64,000 nucleotides of DNA. It comes from CAZGHF01 sp043797305 (lineage in GTDB: Bacteria; Patescibacteriota; Minisyncoccia; UBA6257; GWB1-50-10). Numbering within the stretch: the first letter of the stretch is position 1; every line of letters starts with the position of its first letter. A program made the translations under genes and the position numbers. The notes beneath the pieces were generated by a model. That model was not told the DNA's origin and made no database searches. It worked only from the letters and a program-made list of their open reading frames with translations. Positions 31,883 through 39,814 of this stretch are shown here, one piece after another. Where the stretch lies: positions 17,930 to 81,929 of the forward strand of contig JAZDPW010000024.1 in NCBI GenBank assembly GCA_043797305.1. Reading direction: 5' to 3'.

Positions 31883-32266
31883 CTACGCTTTCCTTTCCTC
31901 TTTCGCTCTCTGAATCACCCTCCAGTGATAGGCAAATAGAGGAACGCCTACAATCATGAGCGCTATGGAATTTGCGGCGGTGCGCTGTCTTTGCGATTCC
32001 CTTTCTTTTTCCTGATACTCAAGCTGCTCCTGTTTGTATTTTTCCTGCTGTTCGGGCGTAAGCTCTTCTTCGGTCGTGGCCGAATCAACGCCGGGCTTTA
32101 TCACCCGCGGGTACTCCGGATAAACTACCACTCGGTCGGCTTTGGTGAATATCCAGGTCTTCAACCCTAAATCAATGAGCCGGACGGTACCGATAACTAT
32201 CAAAACCAGCCCGAGGAGCGAGAAAAGGTAGAGATAAATTGTCCGTATTAATTCTTTGCGTTCCAT
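31883..32266 (-). CDS. Two-helix membrane protein with a charged linker
   Basis: 127 residues: membrane helix (about 8-28), an outer or linker section rich in Glu and Gln (TTEEELTPEQQEKYKQEQLEYQEK, probable coiled coil), a second helix (about 97-115) and a basic tail. No name can be given. It lies just upstream of the interrupted tRNA on the same strand, 12 bases from the tRNA 5' end, so tRNA and mRNA could share a transcript. Confidence 0.6.
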   Translation of the reverse strand: MERKELIRTIYLYLFSLLGLVLIVIGTVRLIDLGLKTWIFTKADRVVVYPEYPRVIKPGVDSATTEEELTPEQQEKYKQEQLEYQEKERESQRQRTAANSIALMIVGVPLFAYHWRVIQRAKEERKA

Positions 32267-32320
32267 ATTTTTACTATACCAAATTCACTTTTTTTTTGCA
32301 ACAAACCACTCTAATTAAAG

Positions 32321-32358
32321 CTGCCCCATGTTTTAACATATGTTAAAACATGGGGCAG
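32321..32358. repeat. 38-bp perfect palindrome
   Basis: Arm ctgccccatgttttaacat, no spacer. Its arm matches that of the palindrome at 63202-63241 in 16 of 19 positions, and the three differences are compensated on the other arm. Confidence 0.85.
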
Positions 32359-32416
32359 ATAATAGAACTGGATTTCCGGAGTATTCAGGTTATAATCTAT
32401 GAAGTTTCAATAGTAT

Positions 32417-32687
32417 ATGTATTCCCCGGCCCGCCTCGCCGAAGACAAGCTTCAGTTTCCTAAAACCTATGTCGGCAGTACCACTGACTTAAAGAGGAGG
32501 TTGGCAGAGCATAACAGCGGGAAAACCATTATTCTCCGCAAGGTATAAGCCATGGAGAGTGATTTATACGGAGGAGTTTGCTAACATAAGTGAAGCTAGA
32601 ACCAGAGAAAAATATTTCAAGAGCGCAGCTGGCAGAAGATTGATAAAAAAGTTAATAAACAACGATTCCCCGGTAGCTCAGTGGTAG
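32417..32687 (+). pseudogene. Frameshifted GIY-YIG endonuclease gene running into tRNA-Asn
   Basis: Frame one gives TYVGSTTDLKRRLAEHNSGK, the second half of the GIY-YIG core; after an extra G near 32542 another frame continues KYKPWRVIYTEEFANISEAR and TREKYFKSAAGRRLIKKL. Joined, this is a normal small GIY-YIG protein of about 80 residues, but the frameshift stops it at 32548 and the N-terminus is degenerate (the Y-V-Y-V-L strand is not recognisable). The second frame ends at TAG 32685-32687, inside the D-arm of tRNA-Asn. Confidence 0.75.
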
Positions 32688-32738
32688 AGCGACCGCCTGT
32701 TAAGCGGTTGGCCGTAGGTTCGAATCCTACCCGGGGAG
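32667..32738 (+). tRNA. tRNA-Asn (anticodon GTT)
   Basis: 72 bases: acceptor TCCCCGG / CCGGGGA, D-arm GCTC-AGTGGTA-GAGC, anticodon stem ACCGC / GCGGT with loop CTGTTAA, T-arm GTAGG-TTCGAAT-CCTAC, discriminator G. Full CCA is not encoded. Its 3' end is repeated at 33079-33092. Confidence 0.95.
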
Positions 32739-32770
32739 CAATCCTTCGCTAAAGCTTCGGAATTGCAGGC

Positions 32771-33073
32771 ATGTATTATTGTTATATTTTACTAAGCTCA
32801 AAATCTCATATCTTCTATTTTGGTTCTACAAATAATATTGAGGGGAGATTAAAATTGCATAATTCTGGTCAAGTTCAATCAACAAAACCTCACATGCCGT
32901 GGAAGTTGGTATGGTATGGCTCTTTTGAAACAGAAAAACAAGCAAGAGATTTTGAGCAATATCTTAAAACTGGTTCTGGTAAGGCATTTGCATACAAGCG
33001 TCTAGTTGCCGAGGCTTTAGAGAAGGATTTTCTGGAGGGTAGAAAAGGTAGTCCGAAGTCTAAGAAGACGTAG
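32771..33073 (+). CDS. GIY-YIG nuclease domain protein
   Basis: 100 residues. The single-domain GIY-YIG protein is clear: MYYCYILLSSKSHIFYFGST (GIY-YIG positions read C-Y-I ... Y-F-G), NNIEGRLKLHNSG, PWKLVWYGSFETEKQARDFE. The family includes homing and repair nucleases. It is AT-rich and sits between tRNA-Asn and a copy of the tRNA 3' end; its stop codon lies within that copy. It may be the agent or passenger of a small insertion. Confidence 0.85.
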   Translation: MYYCYILLSSKSHIFYFGSTNNIEGRLKLHNSGQVQSTKPHMPWKLVWYGSFETEKQARDFEQYLKTGSGKAFAYKRLVAEALEKDFLEGRKGSPKSKKT

Positions 33074-33092
33074 GATACCCTACCCGGGGAGC
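33070..33092 (+). repeat. Partial copy of the tRNA-Asn 3' end (attachment-site-like)
   Basis: gtagg-ata-ccctac followed by ccggggagc: a shortened T-arm and intact acceptor strand. The 14 bases cctacccggggagc are identical to 32726-32739, giving a direct repeat around the GIY-YIG gene. Confidence 0.7.
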
Positions 33093-33142
33093 TGATTAGA
33101 AAATCAATGCCGCCTTTTTGGGCGGCGTTAGATTTTCAATCA
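33093..33142 (+). terminator. Long hairpin after the tRNA-derived repeat
   Basis: Arms tgatt, gaaaatc and gccgcc pair with ggcggc, gattttc and aatca around a tttttg loop. Probably ends transcription from the tRNA-Asn region. From 33143 to 33300 I see only one more small hairpin (acctg-gccttatgt-caggt, then GTTTTT near 33190) and no gene. Confidence 0.55.
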
Positions 33143-33300
33143 TCCGGCGAATGCAATGAGCCGGATACAATACCTGGCCTTATGTCAGGTGTTTTTGGTT
33201 TCCGATTTTTTGCGGGTGAGAAGCAAATCGCTAAAGCACTGCTGTTTACACGTCAATCATTCCTCTTGAGTAAGCAAGGAGCCTACCCGCAGAGCCACAC

Positions 33301-33329
33301 TTGACAGAACACTAATAATATGATATGCT
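33301..33329 (+). promoter_or_regulatory. Promoter of the 33.4 kb small membrane protein
   Basis: Perfect TTGACA (33301-33306), 17-base spacer, TATGCT (33324-33329). Confidence 0.8.
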
Positions 33330-33379
33330 TAAAGGAGTAGGGTTGCTAAATCGGCCTGTTGACATACGGAGAGTTGCAG

Positions 33380-33583
33380 ATGACTACCACATGGGACAAG
33401 GCTGGATCGATCGTCCTGGGCTTGCTCATGAGCCTGTTCTTCAGAGCCCCGGGAGCGATCCTGATCCTTCTGATCATCTTCGTGTATCAGAGGCACACGA
33501 AGAAGAAGGTTTTCTTCTACTGCGTTCGTGGTGTGGGGCTGGGATTTGCCATCTTCGTCCTGGCGTACCTGCGCCAGATGTAG
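33380..33583 (+). CDS. 67-residue membrane protein
   Basis: Starts MTTTWDKAGSIVLGLLMSLF from the ATG at 33380; two hydrophobic helices separated by RHTKKK. No family recognised. Higher GC than its surroundings. A one-gene cassette with its own TTGACA promoter and terminator, in the style of the 20-25 kb region. Confidence 0.65.
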   Translation: MTTTWDKAGSIVLGLLMSLFFRAPGAILILLIIFVYQRHTKKKVFFYCVRGVGLGFAIFVLAYLRQM

Positions 33584-33592
33584 CACCGTCCT

Positions 33593-33637
33593 CCGCCCGC
33601 AGAAGCCGCTCGGCTCTGTCGGGCGGTTTTCTTTTTC
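33593..33637 (+). terminator. Terminator of the 33.4 kb gene
   Basis: Outer stem ccgcccg / cgggcgg with an inner agccg / cggct, followed by TTTTCTTTTTC. Confidence 0.85.
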
Positions 33638-33765
33638 ATACAAAGCTTAAAACCTCTTCTAATTCTCTCCCCAACTGATGCCAGTCAACAGTTCTAAACA
33701 CATCCAACAGGCGGAGCACTTCGACAAGCTCAGTGCAAACCAAAACGTAGGGGTAAATGTAATAT
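33636..33765 (-). pseudogene. C-terminal remnant of a small protein (LLD-x-FRT-x-DW type)
   Basis: In-frame stretch reading YYIYPYVLV, an inserted CTELVEV repeat, then LRLLDVFRTVDWHQLGREL and EEVLSFV before the stop. A related remnant is at 40549-40668 (LLALLDAFRTIDWYQIKLDL, EKVLAFI). Neither has a proper start; both lie opposite the end of a plus-strand cassette. Confidence 0.5.
33716..33736. repeat. Interspersed palindromic repeat (gcacttcgacaagctcagtgc)
   Basis: A 21-base imperfect palindrome of the type scattered through many CPR genomes. It encodes CTELVEV in the remnant above and appears to have been inserted there. Confidence 0.6.
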
Positions 33766-34920
33766 CTATTTTTTATTCTTCTCGGATTTACCTGAATTAA
33801 GTAGTTTCTTGGGTACTCGCGGTTCTTCTTCAATTCTTTTTATTCCTTCGCCAACAGGAATATTACCACCAAGGTCATTGATTCGATCTATTTCGGGTCG
33901 TACTCTAGTTTCAAAGGAACCGATAGCTTCGTTAAACTTTTTCGTCGCCTGTGAAATATTTAGACCTATTCCGCCAACATGACCAAAAAATGTTTCCAAT
34001 CTACCTTTTAATTCCTCAACCTCATTTTTAATCTTCGTTGCATTTTCTGTAACTCTGTACTGTTCCCATCCATTACGGATTAAAAGTATCAGCGGTATTA
34101 TTATAGACCGACTTGCCAACATTACATTCTTACTTTGGGCTTCAGAGTATAGATCATTGTCGTGTTGAAGAGCTTCTAGTAATGCACTTTCAATCGGGAC
34201 AAACATAACTACATATGGAATTTTCGTGTCAACATATTTCTGATATTCCTTACTCGACAAATCCCTAATTTTCTTTCTTAGGCCGTCAATAAAATTCTCG
34301 ATGTGCTTAATTCTTTCTTCTGGTTGTTCTTCTTCGCGTGCTTTCTCGAACTCATACAAACTTGCCAAGCTCGCTTTGGAATCCACCGCGAGGGTCATCC
34401 CTCCTGGAAGACGAATAGTAAAATCTGGCCTTAAAATAGACGAACCTTCACCCGAAACAGTTTCTTGAACATCAAAATCCGTTCCTTTGGCCATCCCCGC
34501 TTTCTCAAGTAAATTACTTAGGGTTGCCTCTCCCCATCTGCCTATAGCAGTACCACTGGAAGAAAGCACCGTCTTGAGCATCTTGGCTGAATCGCTTATT
34601 TCCTGACCAGTTTTCAGAACTTGCCCAATGCCGGCAACCAGTTTACCCACTTGTTCGTTTTGTTCCTTCTCCAACTTATCAACCCTCGTTCCTACCGATT
34701 CAACCAGATTTTTAACGTTTTTTTCCGCGTCGCCGAATTTCGTGCCAGCTAGTCGCAGAAAATCCTCCGAACTTTGGCGGAGGACGTCGCCTGCAATAAC
34801 TTTAAATTTATCCTCAAGTTCCTCCGGGCTCTTTCCTTTACGTTTAAATAAGAACCAACCCGCCAATAAACCGATGACGCCACCCACAACAAACGATATT
34901 AAAAACTCTAAATAGATCAT
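33766..34920 (-). CDS. rmuC: RmuC family protein
   Basis: 384 residues: N-terminal membrane helix (4-24), a coiled coil (about 30-110), and the RmuC domain with a PD-(D/E)XK-like core (RPDFTIRLPGGMTLAVDSKAS) and VMFVPIESALLEAL. RmuC limits inversions and has a nuclease fold. Here it is the last gene of a four-gene operon and overlaps the ATPase-fusion gene as ATGA, so it may serve as that system's nuclease rather than as the housekeeping protein. AT-rich, like the rest of the operon. Confidence 0.9.
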   Translation of the reverse strand: MIYLEFLISFVVGGVIGLLAGWFLFKRKGKSPEELEDKFKVIAGDVLRQSSEDFLRLAGTKFGDAEKNVKNLVESVGTRVDKLEKEQNEQVGKLVAGIGQVLKTGQEISDSAKMLKTVLSSSGTAIGRWGEATLSNLLEKAGMAKGTDFDVQETVSGEGSSILRPDFTIRLPGGMTLAVDSKASLASLYEFEKAREEEQPEERIKHIENFIDGLRKKIRDLSSKEYQKYVDTKIPYVVMFVPIESALLEALQHDNDLYSEAQSKNVMLASRSIIIPLILLIRNGWEQYRVTENATKIKNEVEELKGRLETFFGHVGGIGLNISQATKKFNEAIGSFETRVRPEIDRINDLGGNIPVGEGIKRIEEEPRVPKKLLNSGKSEKNKK

Positions 34921-37697
34921 TTTAGGGAGTCCTTAATTTTTTGAACTTCGGTGCTTAGTTTTAAATCAATCGTAAGATTATTCTTGATCTTCTCATAAGC
35001 ATATATTGCCGTAGTATGATCGAAGCCAAACAGCTTGCTTATAGACGGGAAAGACAAACCGATTAAATCACGAAGTAGGTAAACGGCAATTTGTCTGGGA
35101 ATAGCCACGTATGCTTGCCGTGTCCTTCTCTTTATTTCAGAAACACTAATTCCATAAAATTTAGCCACATTGGCGATTATTCTTTCCTGCAAGCCGAGTA
35201 AATTATTTTCCCCTTCTTTTATTAGACCCCATCCCTTTGCAGGGAACTTAGCGGTTTGCTTGTATCCATATTTTTTTTCGAGCGCACCTTCTATAATCTG
35301 CCTAACCCTCTCTCTTGTAATAGGTTGGAATTTTTTAGCGATTTCTTCTAGGGTATGTGGTCTTTGCTCATTTAACCCGAATTTAAGCTCAACCATAAGT
35401 TTTTCTCTATCCCCAAGGCCCTCAGTTATCGTTTTCCACGGGGCATATTGAGTTTTCTCGGCTAATTTAAGTTCTTGCTTCTCCAAATAATTAATCTCTG
35501 TTACGAAGTGCTTATAAATAGATGGGCCGTATTCGTACTTTTTTTGAGAAATGTAGTAAAGCACATCGTAATCTGATCTCTTAGGCAAGGTTCCTTTCTG
35601 GATAGCTTCTGGGATCGTTACGTTTAACGATTCATTTAGTATTGTTTCTGCTAAGTAAAGTTGTGCAATCGTTGATTTCTCAACGTCAGATTTCTTAGGA
35701 TTTTCCCCAAAGTACTTAACATTGATGGGGTGGTTTGGGTTAATTAGAATGAAACTGCACGTTGGACTTTCCTGATAAGGATCATATGTGGCCTGGAATG
35801 GCATAGTGACTTTTTCATCAAAATCCCAACCCCGAAATTTGCCAACGAGCCCACTGGGATTTCTAACGGGTTTGTCTTTAATATCAACCCTGGCTTGGGC
35901 AGAGTATTCTTTACAATACGCCTCTATGATTCCAGATTCTTCTGTTTTTTCTCCGATAAAAATAACTGGATATTTAACAATCACTCCGTGCCTGAAATGT
36001 TTAGGAGACAAGATGAGCTTTTGGAGTTTAAGTTTTATATATTTATTTGAACTGGTGAATTTGATCTCGTCACCATTTTTAACGAATCGTGAATCTATGT
36101 ATAAATTCAGTTTACTTTCTCTGTTAACAATTGCGCTGAAATAGTCGGGGCTAAAAGCAATACTATTTTCTGGATAGAAAATGTCCTGATGTATAACGGT
36201 AACTACCACAGAAGCTTTCCTTCGTTCAAACGTAGCTACTAACGTGTCTACGGTTTCCGGTCGCGTGCCATAGATTGTAACTGTCTTGATTAAAATATCA
36301 TCAGCATCTTTATTTGGTTTTTCGACTTTTATTAATTCCGGAGTAAAGCCAATACTTTTCTTAGAAGAATTTACTCTTATAAGAGAACCTGGTTTAATGA
36401 CCCGCGTATCTATAGCAAGTTGGAGCCCATATTTTTTCTTAGCTGTAATCATAATTTGACCTCTGGCGAATTCAATGCCACCTGCCGGTCTTTTCTTGAT
36501 CACCGCCCTAATCGTCCCACTAGCATTTTCGCCTGTAAGTTGAGAATACAATTTATTAAGTTCGTCGAATGCAAGCTTGTGTCTTTCTTGAGTTTCCTCT
36601 GACAACCCATCATTGGTGAGATTTCGACGCCCTTTATTTAAAATCGGGTATAGCCAATCCTTAATAATTTGTTGTAAGTTTTTATAAAACTCGTGCTGTT
36701 GATTAAATCCATCGCGCGTATCTGACAGTATTTCCTCAGGATGTTTTTTGCTATTAATCTTAGCCAGAATTATTTCTCTTACACCCGTCAATCTCATGAA
36801 ACCGTAATACTTATCTGCACCAGGAAAATTATCCAAACCGAAAAAGGTCTGATCATATACAGCATCCTTATCGTCATAGACCAATAATCCACTTTCTCTT
36901 TCGTCACCAATCATCGATAAAGGATTACTTGATCTATAGAGGTCCACATCTATTTTTACTGGGGCATAATTTTCAAATTGCATAGGAAATTCTTTGTGTT
37001 CCACTAGCTCTCCCTTCTGAGGGACATATTTTATTACAGCCTCTCTTTTCCCCCCTTTCCGGTTTGTATGCTGTAAAATAATTCTTCGATTATCATTTGT
37101 GTTTATTAATCGGAGCGTGTAAAAACCACTTAGTTTATCGGCCATGTTTTCAAATTCATGGAGGACAGTATCTTTATCGGCAATGAACTCAACAACCGTT
37201 CCACTCGAGGAATTTATTCCCCACTCTTTCGAGAGTATGTTTATATCTTTTCTAATTCTCTCAACATTGATAAATCTTTTTTCTCCTCTCTCATAAAATT
37301 TACAAATTGAAGCTTCACCATCCTTAATGGATTTAATTGTGCCTTGAGAGTGATAGAAAAGGACATCGGAAATGCCTTGTCCAAATATTCCTCGCACGCC
37401 ATATCCCGCATAAGCTCCACTTTTTTCTGCCCCATAAGTTTCAAATTTATTCTCGAGACCCTTAGTCGTCATACCTTCTGCTTGATCGATTATCCGGACC
37501 AGCCGACTCTCCTTGTTTATCTGGATAATAATTGGATGTATTGCCTCATTATTGTTGCTTTTAGTTGTTAAAATACGATAACTATCATCAGAATTTGTTA
37601 TTGGCTCTGTGAGCGTCTTAAGAATGTTTTTACCAACAGCATTTGAGCTCTTGCGTTTTATATAGCGTGATGCAATTTTGACTTCTATTTCTGACAT
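34917..37697 (-). CDS. HSP90-like (GHKL) ATPase fused to sigma-70 region 4 and DnaA domain IV
   Basis: 926 residues. The N-terminus has GHKL ATP-site motifs: LTEPITNSDDSY (E31, N35, D38), RIIDQAEGM (D71, G75) and GYGVRGIFGQG (98-108). A long middle, about 230-750, shows mostly beta and mixed structure and no known domain. Residues about 762-810 match sigma-70 region 4 (LMVELKFGLNEQ, PHTLEEIAKKF, TRERVRQIIEGALEKKYG). Residues about 842-915 match DnaA domain IV (FYGISVSEIKRRTRQAYVAI, PRQIAVYLLRDL, SISKLFGFDHTTAIYA). Both end domains bind DNA, so an ATP-dependent clamp or remodeller directed to DNA is plausible. The ATPase recalls MORC and paraMORC proteins of defence islands. I know of no described protein with this order. 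Confidence 0.85.
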   Translation of the reverse strand: MSEIEVKIASRYIKRKSSNAVGKNILKTLTEPITNSDDSYRILTTKSNNNEAIHPIIIQINKESRLVRIIDQAEGMTTKGLENKFETYGAEKSGAYAGYGVRGIFGQGISDVLFYHSQGTIKSIKDGEASICKFYERGEKRFINVERIRKDINILSKEWGINSSSGTVVEFIADKDTVLHEFENMADKLSGFYTLRLINTNDNRRIILQHTNRKGGKREAVIKYVPQKGELVEHKEFPMQFENYAPVKIDVDLYRSSNPLSMIGDERESGLLVYDDKDAVYDQTFFGLDNFPGADKYYGFMRLTGVREIILAKINSKKHPEEILSDTRDGFNQQHEFYKNLQQIIKDWLYPILNKGRRNLTNDGLSEETQERHKLAFDELNKLYSQLTGENASGTIRAVIKKRPAGGIEFARGQIMITAKKKYGLQLAIDTRVIKPGSLIRVNSSKKSIGFTPELIKVEKPNKDADDILIKTVTIYGTRPETVDTLVATFERRKASVVVTVIHQDIFYPENSIAFSPDYFSAIVNRESKLNLYIDSRFVKNGDEIKFTSSNKYIKLKLQKLILSPKHFRHGVIVKYPVIFIGEKTEESGIIEAYCKEYSAQARVDIKDKPVRNPSGLVGKFRGWDFDEKVTMPFQATYDPYQESPTCSFILINPNHPINVKYFGENPKKSDVEKSTIAQLYLAETILNESLNVTIPEAIQKGTLPKRSDYDVLYYISQKKYEYGPSIYKHFVTEINYLEKQELKLAEKTQYAPWKTITEGLGDREKLMVELKFGLNEQRPHTLEEIAKKFQPITRERVRQIIEGALEKKYGYKQTAKFPAKGWGLIKEGENNLLGLQERIIANVAKFYGISVSEIKRRTRQAYVAIPRQIAVYLLRDLIGLSFPSISKLFGFDHTTAIYAYEKIKNNLTIDLKLSTEVQKIKDSLK

Positions 37698-37702
37698 ATT
37701 AG

Positions 37703-38353
37703 TTATTGAAACAGGTTTTTAAATTCTTTCTCTAGCCAGTCCAAGAACGCTAGGACTTTTTTATTCTTAGCCGCCGCGGCCGATTGTTTTAGCTGTTCAA
37801 GGTATTTAGATAATAGGTGTTGGGGAGTATACGGCACAGCTTTCAGGAAGGACAAAACTTCGTAATCAGTAACCGAAAAATCCTTGTTTTGCCATTTTTG
37901 GAACAAATGAGATTTTTCCATTTCTAAAACGTCATCTTGCGGAGATCGTCCGCGCGAACGTTTTGATGATGAAGCCGCACTTAGTTTTAGTCTGGTGGGA
38001 TGTTTTAGTAGATCCTCAGTTTGTAATGCAACCTCCTTTCCCGTTTCTGTCAGACAAAATCCATTCTCGATGTTACCGGTTGCCCAATTTTTTCGTTTAG
38101 GATCCGCTAATCTTCTAAGGGACTTATTGATCCTGTTCGTATCTGGATACTCTTTGAAATTAGCCATGGAGAATTTATTTGGAAACATTTTGAAAAGACC
38201 AACAACTATGTGATCGAAATATAGGGGTATTTTTTTTCTTTCTAAGACGATGAGGCTATAAACCACCAATCTGTCCAAATCAAAATTTTCGTAGCTCTTA
38301 ACAGAGAGTGGTCTGAAACTAAATATTATTTTTTTGTAATCGATGTTTTTCAT
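37703..38353 (-). CDS. Probable winged-helix protein of the ATPase-RmuC operon
   Basis: 216 residues. The first half reads like a winged helix (LVVYSLIVLERKKIPLYFDH, RINKSLRRLADPKRKNW, GFCLTETGKEVA); a Ser-Arg-rich linker (SAASSSKRSRGRSP) leads to a helical C-terminus. No named family. It overlaps the upstream 72-residue gene by four bases and stops five bases before the ATPase gene. It could recognise DNA for the system or regulate the operon. Confidence 0.65.
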   Translation of the reverse strand: MKNIDYKKIIFSFRPLSVKSYENFDLDRLVVYSLIVLERKKIPLYFDHIVVGLFKMFPNKFSMANFKEYPDTNRINKSLRRLADPKRKNWATGNIENGFCLTETGKEVALQTEDLLKHPTRLKLSAASSSKRSRGRSPQDDVLEMEKSHLFQKWQNKDFSVTDYEVLSFLKAVPYTPQHLLSKYLEQLKQSAAAAKNKKVLAFLDWLEKEFKNLFQ

Positions 38354-38568
38354 AATTTAAATTCTGTTCCGCGTTTTTGCTCACCTCTAAATCTGGCTTC
38401 GGCTTTCATTAGTGAATCACGGAGCGCTCCGAATATTTTTCGCAGCTGCTCCGGTGTATATTCGTATAAACTTTTATTAGACAGATTTGAAAGGACCCTG
38501 ATCTCGTTTAAGACTTTTCTGGTCCTTTTTTCTGCCAAACGTTTAAATCTTTCACTTTTGTTCTCCAT
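38350..38568 (-). CDS. Small helical protein, first gene of the ATPase-RmuC operon
   Basis: 72 residues, charged and helical; the core NLSNKSLYEYTPEQLRKIFG resembles small proteins of unknown function found beside restriction and other defence genes. Its ATG is seven bases after a TATATT box, a leaderless arrangement, and it overlaps the next gene as ATGA. Confidence 0.65.
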   Translation of the reverse strand: MENKSERFKRLAEKRTRKVLNEIRVLSNLSNKSLYEYTPEQLRKIFGALRDSLMKAEARFRGEQKRGTEFKL

Positions 38569-38575
38569 AATATTT

Positions 38576-38603
38576 AATATACTCTTTAATATTATGTTGT
38601 AAA
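38576..38603 (-). promoter_or_regulatory. Promoter of the ATPase-RmuC operon
   Basis: TTTACA (38598-38603), 16-base spacer, TATATT (38576-38581) on the minus strand, then seven bases to the ATG. Confidence 0.65.
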
Positions 38604-38621
38604 GTATATCACAAATACTTT
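38601..38621. promoter_or_regulatory. Operator-like inverted repeat at the ATPase-RmuC promoter
   Basis: aaagtat-atcacaa-atacttt: seven-base arms with a seven-base centre, overlapping the -35 box. Suggests a repressor, perhaps the operon's own winged-helix protein. Confidence 0.5.
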
Positions 38622-38624
38622 TAT

Positions 38625-38964
38625 AAAGTCAATACCACGACCTGTGGATAACTTCCCTCCGAGGATGCGCCGAAAGGAGGGGTTTTAGGGGAGGAATTGC
38701 GGCGCGCCCGAGGCGAAGCCCCGAAGCCCCGAAGGCCGCCAGCAGGCGGACGAGGGGCGGAGAGGCTGAACAGCTTAATCAATCCCCGAATCAGGGTATT
38801 GTCGGGGGTAACGACTTTCCAGAGAAGCCGCATTTTAATTGGATAAAAATTAGATTTACCCCTTCGTTCTAGAACGTAGGGGTCAACGAAGGGGTAGACG
38901 ACCCCCTTTTGGGTCAGGAATTTTCCATAAAATACCCTCGGACTTGTTCATATGAGCGAGCTAA
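38625..38964. other. Non-coding region with GC-rich repeats and a palindrome
   Basis: 38640-38770 is GC-rich and made of short repeated or palindromic pieces (cgaagccccgaag, ccgccagcaggcgg); an ORF across it looks like an artefact. At 38857-38896 taccccttcgtt pairs perfectly with aacgaaggggta, and an alternative fold uses the ttctagaa centre. Likely the boundary between the AT-rich operon and the flanking chromosome. Confidence 0.5.
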
Positions 38965-39714
38965 TTATTTTTTAGACTGTTTCCACATGTACCAAAACCA
39001 CGTGCGATAACTTTCGGCGAGGTTTTTGCTTTTTATGATAAAGAACGCCGTATTGTCACTGAGTTTTTTTATTTCCAATCCGGTATAAGTGATGAAATAA
39101 TCGCTAAAAACATGAATGAGCGAATTTGTCGAATACTCTTTGGGTAAGAAGCGGTATTGCAGATTCCCCGGAAATTTTTTTGGAAATCCCGGGTCAATAA
39201 CCTTAATTTCATGGTCAAATAATTGGAAAAATTTGATTTTCTTGCGACTTGCTTCCTTAAAGAAAGTGATTCGACTTGCTTCAAGCTTGGGCTCAAACCA
39301 GCCGCCCTTGGCGCCGACCGCATAGCTGTCGGCTCCGGTTCTTATAAGATCCCGCCAGATGTTTTTCTGCCCCTCAAGACCGCGATAAATATAGGCCTCT
39401 TCCGGGGCAAACCGCTCACTAAATTTCTTCTTGAGGATGGGAAGGGCTTTTGAAAGCTCCTTTTCTTTTTCGGCGACTATTTCCTTAAGCTTGTCGGGGT
39501 CAACGGCGTTGTATTTGTTTTCTACGGCGGAGAAAACCTGAAAACACAGTCCTTTATTAAGTAGGCGTTGAATTGCATCGTAAGCATTGCGCCTGTGAAT
39601 CTTGGCCGCAACGGAAATATCACTCACGGAAGATTCCCCTCTTTCAACGAGTGTTTCGTAAATTTTTGCCTCGTTGGGGCTCAACCCCAATTCCTCCAGC
39701 AGTTTTTGATACAT
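38965..39714 (-). CDS. TrmB-like transcriptional regulator
   Basis: 249 residues. N-terminal winged helix of the TrmB family (LGLSPNEAKIYETLVERGES, then DAIQRLLNKGLC), a coiled linker (LKEIVAEKEKELSKALPILK) and a C-terminal effector-binding-like domain (AYIYRGLEGQKNIWRDLIRTG). TrmB proteins are mostly archaeal sugar regulators but also occur in CPR bacteria. The target is unknown. It lies back to back with the 39.8 kb secreted-protein gene. Confidence 0.82.
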   Translation of the reverse strand: MYQKLLEELGLSPNEAKIYETLVERGESSVSDISVAAKIHRRNAYDAIQRLLNKGLCFQVFSAVENKYNAVDPDKLKEIVAEKEKELSKALPILKKKFSERFAPEEAYIYRGLEGQKNIWRDLIRTGADSYAVGAKGGWFEPKLEASRITFFKEASRKKIKFFQLFDHEIKVIDPGFPKKFPGNLQYRFLPKEYSTNSLIHVFSDYFITYTGLEIKKLSDNTAFFIIKSKNLAESYRTWFWYMWKQSKK

Positions 39715-39772
39715 AGATGATAATTATATGGCAGGTGTGGTGGTGTTGGCCACTCCATAAGGAGGATATACG

Positions 39773-39799
39773 ATGCGGTTTAGAACGTCAACAATCTAA
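39773..39799 (+). CDS. Eight-residue leader peptide
   Basis: AAGGAGGATATACG precedes ATG and the frame MRFRTSTI ends with TAA, 15 bases before the next ATG, which has its own AAGGGGG. The strong RBS on so short an ORF suggests a leader peptide that controls or couples translation of the next gene. Confidence 0.5.
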   Translation: MRFRTSTI

Positions 39800-39814
39800 C
39801 GAAGGGGGTTTCCG

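Noticed and set aside
33107..33304. Plus-strand 65-residue ORF
   Set aside because: It starts inside a hairpin and runs through a second hairpin up to the next promoter; no coding signal.
34917..37697. Ordinary HtpG or MutL
   Set aside because: Only the N-terminal ATP site is shared; the middle lacks HSP90 or MutL motifs and the C-terminus has two DNA-binding domains foreign to those families.
38621..38833. Minus-strand 70-residue ORF
   Set aside because: Low-complexity Pro/Arg/Gly sequence over palindromic repeats; no RBS and no recognisable domain.
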